Assembly (NCBI GenBank): GCA_015709675.1
Contig: CP054182.1
Coordinates: 1,157,448 to 1,221,447 of the forward strand
Length of the DNA stretch: 64,000 nucleotides
Reading direction: 5' to 3'
Source: Ignavibacteriales bacterium
GTDB taxonomy: Bacteria; Bacteroidota; Ignavibacteria; Ignavibacteriales; Ignavibacteriaceae
Below the pieces are notes generated by a model that was given only the letters and a program-made list of their open reading frames with translations, searched no databases and was not told where the DNA came from. The first letter of the stretch is position 1; each line of letters begins with the position of its first letter. A program made the position numbers and the translations under genes. Shown here one piece after another: positions 60,261 through 64,000 of this stretch.

Positions 60261-61487
60261 GTGATAGAAGAAACCAAAGCAGCGATAAAAAAAATTACCG
60301 ATGCCATTCCCCTGACCGTAATGGGGCAGGACCGTATCAATTATATCATCGAGCAGTTTAAAAAATTCACTGATGAGGAACGGCTTCTTTTTCTGAAGGT
60401 AATAAACCGGATCCTCACCAATATGATTGAACGTGAAGCCTCCGATATTGAGATAGGCGGCTACGGAAACGACGGATTTATCTGGATGCGCATCTTCGGA
60501 AAGAAAGAACGGGTTAAAGACCTTCCGCAGTTTACCCTGGATGAATTTGTTGTTCTGATTCTTAATATCCTCAACGAAAATCAGCGCCGTTATCTTATTG
60601 TAACCAGAAGCATAGATATGAGTTATACTTTTATCTATGAAAGGAAAAACGTACCGGTACGTTTCAGAGCAACGGTCTATTTTGATCTTGACAGCATCGC
60701 GTTAAATATGCGTGCTATTTCATCGGCAGTCCGCTCTATTGAATCAATGGAATTCCATCCCAACGTGCTGAAGGTAATGAGCCATATGCATGTGAAGTTC
60801 GGGCTTACGCTGATAACCGGTATTACAGGTTCAGGAAAGTCTTCGACTCTTGATGCAATCATTGATTTTCACAATAAGCTTGATACTGCTCACATAGTTA
60901 TCATCGCGTCCCCCCTTGAGTTTGTACACAAGTCAAACCGGGCAATCGTGCGGCACAGGGAAGTGGGAAGGGATGTGCTGACCTTTAAGGATGGCGTTAT
61001 CCAGTCATTGCGCCAGGATCCTGATATTATCGTTATCGGTGAAATGAGAGATCCGGATACCATTATGGCGGCTCTTGAGGTAACTGATACCGGCCACAAA
61101 GTTTTTTCGACACTCCATACATCTTCCGCGGTTGAGTCCATTGACCGCATCATCGCTGAAGTGCATCCAAATGAGCAGGACAGAGTGCGCAACAGACTGG
61201 CAGATGTGCTCACCTGCGTGGTCTCGCAGAAACTGGTTCCGACCATTAACGGTAGAGTTGCGCTTGCCAAGGAAGTACTGCTTGTGAACTCGAGCGTCAA
61301 AGCAGCCATCAAGAACAATAACACCAGTGAAATATATATGATGATCAATCAGGGAGGGCAGGTTGGCATGCAGACCATGGAGCAGGATCTGAAGCGGCTC
61401 TATATGCAGAAGAAGATTTCTCTTGAAACCGCGATGAGTTTTTCGAATAATAAAGTACGTATGCAGCAACTCTTAACGGCGGTCTGA
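60261..61487 (+). CDS. pilT: PilT-like retraction ATPase with altered Asp box
   Basis: A 408-residue ATPase of the PilT/PilU type without the zinc segment of PilB. Walker A is GITGSGKSS (Gly187-Ser195), Walker B IIVIGEMRD, His box TGHKVFSTLHT. The Asp box, normally IEDPIEF, reads IASPLEFVH: Ala216-Ser217 replace the acidic pair, which may change nucleotide hydrolysis. The segment near the retraction motif reads SSVKAAIKNNNT in place of AIRNLIRE. It starts at GTG without a strong ribosome site, 50 bases after pilB. Its stop overlaps the next ATG by one base. Pilus retraction or motor modulation is likely. Confidence 0.88.
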   Translation: MIEETKAAIKKITDAIPLTVMGQDRINYIIEQFKKFTDEERLLFLKVINRILTNMIEREASDIEIGGYGNDGFIWMRIFGKKERVKDLPQFTLDEFVVLILNILNENQRRYLIVTRSIDMSYTFIYERKNVPVRFRATVYFDLDSIALNMRAISSAVRSIESMEFHPNVLKVMSHMHVKFGLTLITGITGSGKSSTLDAIIDFHNKLDTAHIVIIASPLEFVHKSNRAIVRHREVGRDVLTFKDGVIQSLRQDPDIIVIGEMRDPDTIMAALEVTDTGHKVFSTLHTSSAVESIDRIIAEVHPNEQDRVRNRLADVLTCVVSQKLVPTINGRVALAKEVLLVNSSVKAAIKNNNTSEIYMMINQGGQVGMQTMEQDLKRLYMQKKISLETAMSFSNNKVRMQQLLTAV

Positions 61488-63040
61488 TGGAGCAGTTCGT
61501 CTGCATCTATTGCGAGGGAAATGATTCTAAATTTGCGGTCTTTGAACGGGACAAGGGAAAACTGCGCCTGATAAAAACCGCATCTATAGATTTGTTTAAA
61601 CCCTCCTCAGGCGCGCAGTCTGAGATGCCGGTATTTGATGCAGGTGAAGGTGAACTTACCCTTGAGTCGCTGGCAGGCGATATGCTTTCCCAGAACATGA
61701 ATGACTCTGTCGGGGGAGGCGGCCAGCTTATCGAAGGAGTGGTTAACGCGGAGCTCGCGGGAATAAAACTGCATCAGTGCAAGTTTGTGCCTATCCTTAC
61801 CGAACCGGCGCTGTTTTACCAGACTTCAAATAAAAAAGGGACAACCGGAGCCATACCTAAGTTTACCCAGGAAGTAACATCAGAAGCCGAGGGAAAACTT
61901 AAATCAAAAAAGAAAACCACCAAATCTGATGAGTCTGTCGGCCAGGTTGAGATAGCAGAGGGAGCAACGCTGCGTGTCCGCTTACGTTCAGATACCAGCT
62001 GTATTCAGCTTGTTAACAAGCTTGCCCGTTTTAATAACCGGCGTTTTTATAAAATCAGCTCTGTTAAGAGTGCTGAAATATCCCTTGCCACCTATGTTGC
62101 CAAACGGAAGAAATTCTTTCCGGATGACTATTCCCTTGTTGTATATATCGGTAAGGAATACAGCAAGCTGATTTTTCTCTATGGAAGAAAAATCAAGCAT
62201 ATCGGCTCAACGCTTGATATCGGAACAACAAATCTGCATACCTACGATGTGTATTTTTCCAAGATACTGCTCGAAATGGAAAACGGCGCGGTGCCGAATC
62301 TTGATAATATCATCGTCTGCGGTGAGGATGTTTCTGAGAACCTGGTGCTCTCCTTTTACGGTACCTTCCCTGAAATCAATGTCAGCCGGCTTGAATTTGA
62401 TGATGTTGATATATCAGGCCTTTCAGAAACAGACATAGAAAAAGTTTCCTCATTCAGCGTACCCATAGCGGCGATGAGTGAAATACATGAAGAACTGATA
62501 AAGAAAACCCCGGGAATCAATCTGATTCCGAACTGGGTAGTGGAAGAACAAAAACTGTTGCAGTTTGCCTGGCATGGGTATCTGATGCTTCCTCTGCTGG
62601 TTCTGGTTCCCATTTTTATAACGCTGCAGATACTCACAGGGAGCACGGAGCTTAAGGGGATTGAGAATGAAATCAGGGTGAAAGAGCAGTTAAAGCAGCA
62701 GAATCTTGAGATTGTTGCGCAGATAGAAGCTCTGGATGGCAGAATAAACAGTTTTGATCAGACACAGACCATCCTGGACTCAGTGAGCGTGGGGTCTGAG
62801 GTCTGGGGCAGAACCCTGAACCGTTTCTCCTCACTCGGAATTGAGCGGAGAGGATTCTGGCTGAGCAAGATATCCATTGATGAAAAGAAGTTTATACAGG
62901 CAGACGGATATTCGCTTAATACCGATATCCTGCCGCAGGTCACTGCACGCCTGGACTCCGCGACGCTGAAAAGTGTTTATTATGAACCGATACGGGAAAG
63001 CGATGCATACCGTTTTCAGATAACGCTCAGGGAACAATAG
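61487..63040 (+). CDS. Fused PilM-PilN (GspL-like) alignment protein
   Basis: A 517-residue protein that joins two pilus alignment subunits. Residues 1-~340 form an actin-like PilM part (FVCIYCEGNDSKFAVFE at the start, LVVYIGKEYSKLIFLYGRK, IGSTLDIGTTNLHTYD, IIVCGEDVSENL). The PilN signature GINLIPNW follows at ~342, then a membrane helix (~363-383), a coiled coil (~390-425) and a ferredoxin-like periplasmic domain. In classical T4P systems PilM and PilN are separate and PilM grips the N-terminus of PilN; the fusion makes this bond permanent, as in GspL of type II secretion. A low-complexity Lys-rich loop (~128-148) interrupts the PilM part. Confidence 0.85.
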   Translation: MEQFVCIYCEGNDSKFAVFERDKGKLRLIKTASIDLFKPSSGAQSEMPVFDAGEGELTLESLAGDMLSQNMNDSVGGGGQLIEGVVNAELAGIKLHQCKFVPILTEPALFYQTSNKKGTTGAIPKFTQEVTSEAEGKLKSKKKTTKSDESVGQVEIAEGATLRVRLRSDTSCIQLVNKLARFNNRRFYKISSVKSAEISLATYVAKRKKFFPDDYSLVVYIGKEYSKLIFLYGRKIKHIGSTLDIGTTNLHTYDVYFSKILLEMENGAVPNLDNIIVCGEDVSENLVLSFYGTFPEINVSRLEFDDVDISGLSETDIEKVSSFSVPIAAMSEIHEELIKKTPGINLIPNWVVEEQKLLQFAWHGYLMLPLLVLVPIFITLQILTGSTELKGIENEIRVKEQLKQQNLEIVAQIEALDGRINSFDQTQTILDSVSVGSEVWGRTLNRFSSLGIERRGFWLSKISIDEKKFIQADGYSLNTDILPQVTARLDSATLKSVYYEPIRESDAYRFQITLREQ

Positions 63041-63048
63041 GCAGAGCG

Positions 63049-63930
63049 ATGGACAGAAAACTTAAAAATACACTCGCGCTTGCCGGTCTGGTAATACTGC
63101 TGGCAGCACTCGGCTTCGGATATATATATCTGTTTCAGCGTCCGGAAATAAAGGAGCGGACGGAAGTACTGAACCAGCTTAAAGCGCAGGAGTTTGATAC
63201 GGAATCGCTAAACCTGCAGCTTGCCGAAAGAACCGAACGCGCCCGCACGCTGGACTCAATACTTGCCGCAAGGAAGTTTAATATTCCCGTAAATATTACC
63301 ACGCTGCAGTTTTATGAATTCATGAATATGGCAACCAAGCTGATATCGCGTGATGCACGTGTTAATATCGAATATATTGAAACAATGCCTGAACGGGAAT
63401 TCTTCTTTCATAGATACAAAGTTGACGGCGTTGCATCGTATGCGGATCTTTATCAGCTCATCTATGCAATTGAACAGAGCAAAGAGCTGAAAAAGATACT
63501 TGAACCGGAATTTACCAACTATGTAGATCCGAATGTTGAAAGCACGCCCCGTTTTCTTGTGAATTTTTCCTTTTCCGTGAAGGTGTATTTTTCTGATAAT
63601 GACCGGTTTACTACTGTCGGTTACTCAGAAAATATGCTTAGAACCAGCATGCGGTATGATATATTCTCCCCTCTGATTGCAACCAGTGTGCCGCTTAATT
63701 CTGAAGGGCTGCTTGATGTGCAGGGAGCAAAACTGCTTGCTGTGGTTCCGGAGGGGATTTTTGTGGCGGATTCAAAAGGAGAAACCTATCTGCTGGCTGA
63801 AGGGGATAAAGTGTATCTGGGTTATCTGACAAAAATTAATTACGAACAAAACACCGCGAAGTTTATTCTGAATAAAGGGGGAATTGTTGAAAATCTGGTG
63901 CTTGTCCTTGAAAAAGAGAAACGGAAATAG
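63049..63930 (+). CDS. Fused PilO-PilP-like alignment protein
   Basis: A 293-residue protein. One membrane helix (LALAGLVILLAALGFGYIYL, residues 10-29) is followed by a coiled coil (~35-72) and a PilO/GspM-type ferredoxin-like domain (~80-190). The C-terminal ~90 residues resemble the PilP/GspC homology domain: YDIFSPLI, then AKLLAVVPEGIFVADSKGE, YLLAEGDKVYLGYLTKI and a final strand VENLVLVLE. In other systems PilO and PilP are separate, and PilP is a lipoprotein; here no lipobox is needed. It should link the PilMN protein to the secretin. It starts 8 bases after the PilMN gene. Confidence 0.78.
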   Translation: MDRKLKNTLALAGLVILLAALGFGYIYLFQRPEIKERTEVLNQLKAQEFDTESLNLQLAERTERARTLDSILAARKFNIPVNITTLQFYEFMNMATKLISRDARVNIEYIETMPEREFFFHRYKVDGVASYADLYQLIYAIEQSKELKKILEPEFTNYVDPNVESTPRFLVNFSFSVKVYFSDNDRFTTVGYSENMLRTSMRYDIFSPLIATSVPLNSEGLLDVQGAKLLAVVPEGIFVADSKGETYLLAEGDKVYLGYLTKINYEQNTAKFILNKGGIVENLVLVLEKEKRK

Positions 63931-63943
63931 AGTGAGCTGCCTT

Positions 63944-64000
63944 ATGAAAACCATACAGAGTTTCCTCATCCTGCTTTTACTGCTGCATATACCCGCAATG
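63944..64000 (+). CDS. Start of an exported protein, probably the pilus secretin (partial)
   Basis: ATG at 63944 opens 19 codons up to the window edge, encoding MKTIQSFLILLLLLHIPAM, a signal peptide. It begins 13 bases after the PilOP gene. In type IV pilus operons pilQ follows pilP, so a secretin is the best guess, from position only. Confidence 0.55.
   Translation, partial: MKTIQSFLILLLLLHIPAM

Overview
The window looks like chromosomal DNA from a member of the Ignavibacteria / Chlorobi side of the Bacteroidota. The main evidence is five secreted proteins that end in the 'NYPNPFNP-x-T' domain, the type A C-terminal sorting domain of the type IX secretion system (T9SS) typical of this lineage. 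A DUF5686/carboxypeptidase-regulatory-like outer membrane protein, PEGA lipoproteins, moderate GC content and many intergenic palindromes fit the same picture. No rRNA, tRNA, CRISPR array, prophage or insertion sequence was recognised.

Layout. 1-2207: the end of one gene and two paralogous PEGA lipoproteins, each closed by a good terminator. 2284-9321: an aldo/keto reductase, a GlcD-like FAD oxidase, a 54-residue basic protein, and a tightly overlapping minus-strand operon (ubiA-like, rnhB, yraN-like, dctQ, dctM). 9411-14125: a membrane-spanning regulator with a Kelch-like outer part and a SARP/BTAD-type DNA-binding tail, followed by a soluble paralogue of that tail. 14126-21700: repeat-rich DNA holding a DUF4143 ATPase, arginase, a SpoIID-like protein, a glycine-repeat secreted protein and a UPF0158 protein. 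21697-29362: a T9SS cargo protein and an ABC exporter pair with a 2-hydroxyacid dehydrogenase between the two halves. 29484-39575: a secreted GH13 amylase, a UPF0126 channel, a secreted PAD-like deiminase, a beta-helix protein and a glucan-acting (alpha/alpha)6 enzyme. 39570-46582: a DUF429 protein, an MBL exonuclease, a probable oriC with dnaA, a CotH protein, an ACP-like protein and gpmA. 46947-51512: a giant multidomain surface protein. 52057-55518: a DUF2279 protein and a DUF5686 protein. 55755-64000: a type IV filament locus.

Most interesting part. The last 8.3 kb encode two small pilin-like proteins that start MGQQQLLLI. They have no normal prepilin leader and no Glu at position 5. They are followed by pilC, pilB, a pilT-like gene, a fused pilM-pilN, a fused pilO-pilP and the start of a probable secretin. 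Both pilin genes have sigma-54-type promoter matches ending exactly 52 bases before their start codons. A third, better match precedes the giant surface protein, which carries a probable thioester adhesin domain. This suggests a co-regulated surface filament plus adhesin programme.

Repeats. The intergenic DNA carries three unusual classes: (i) arrays of 7-bp units that in most cases begin at the stop codon of the preceding gene and place stop codons in all three frames; (ii) a family of perfect palindromes built on a GTAGRGAC...GTCYCTAC frame; (iii) interspersed 'CGCAAAG/CGCAGAG' repeats. The octamer GTATATAC also recurs far above chance.
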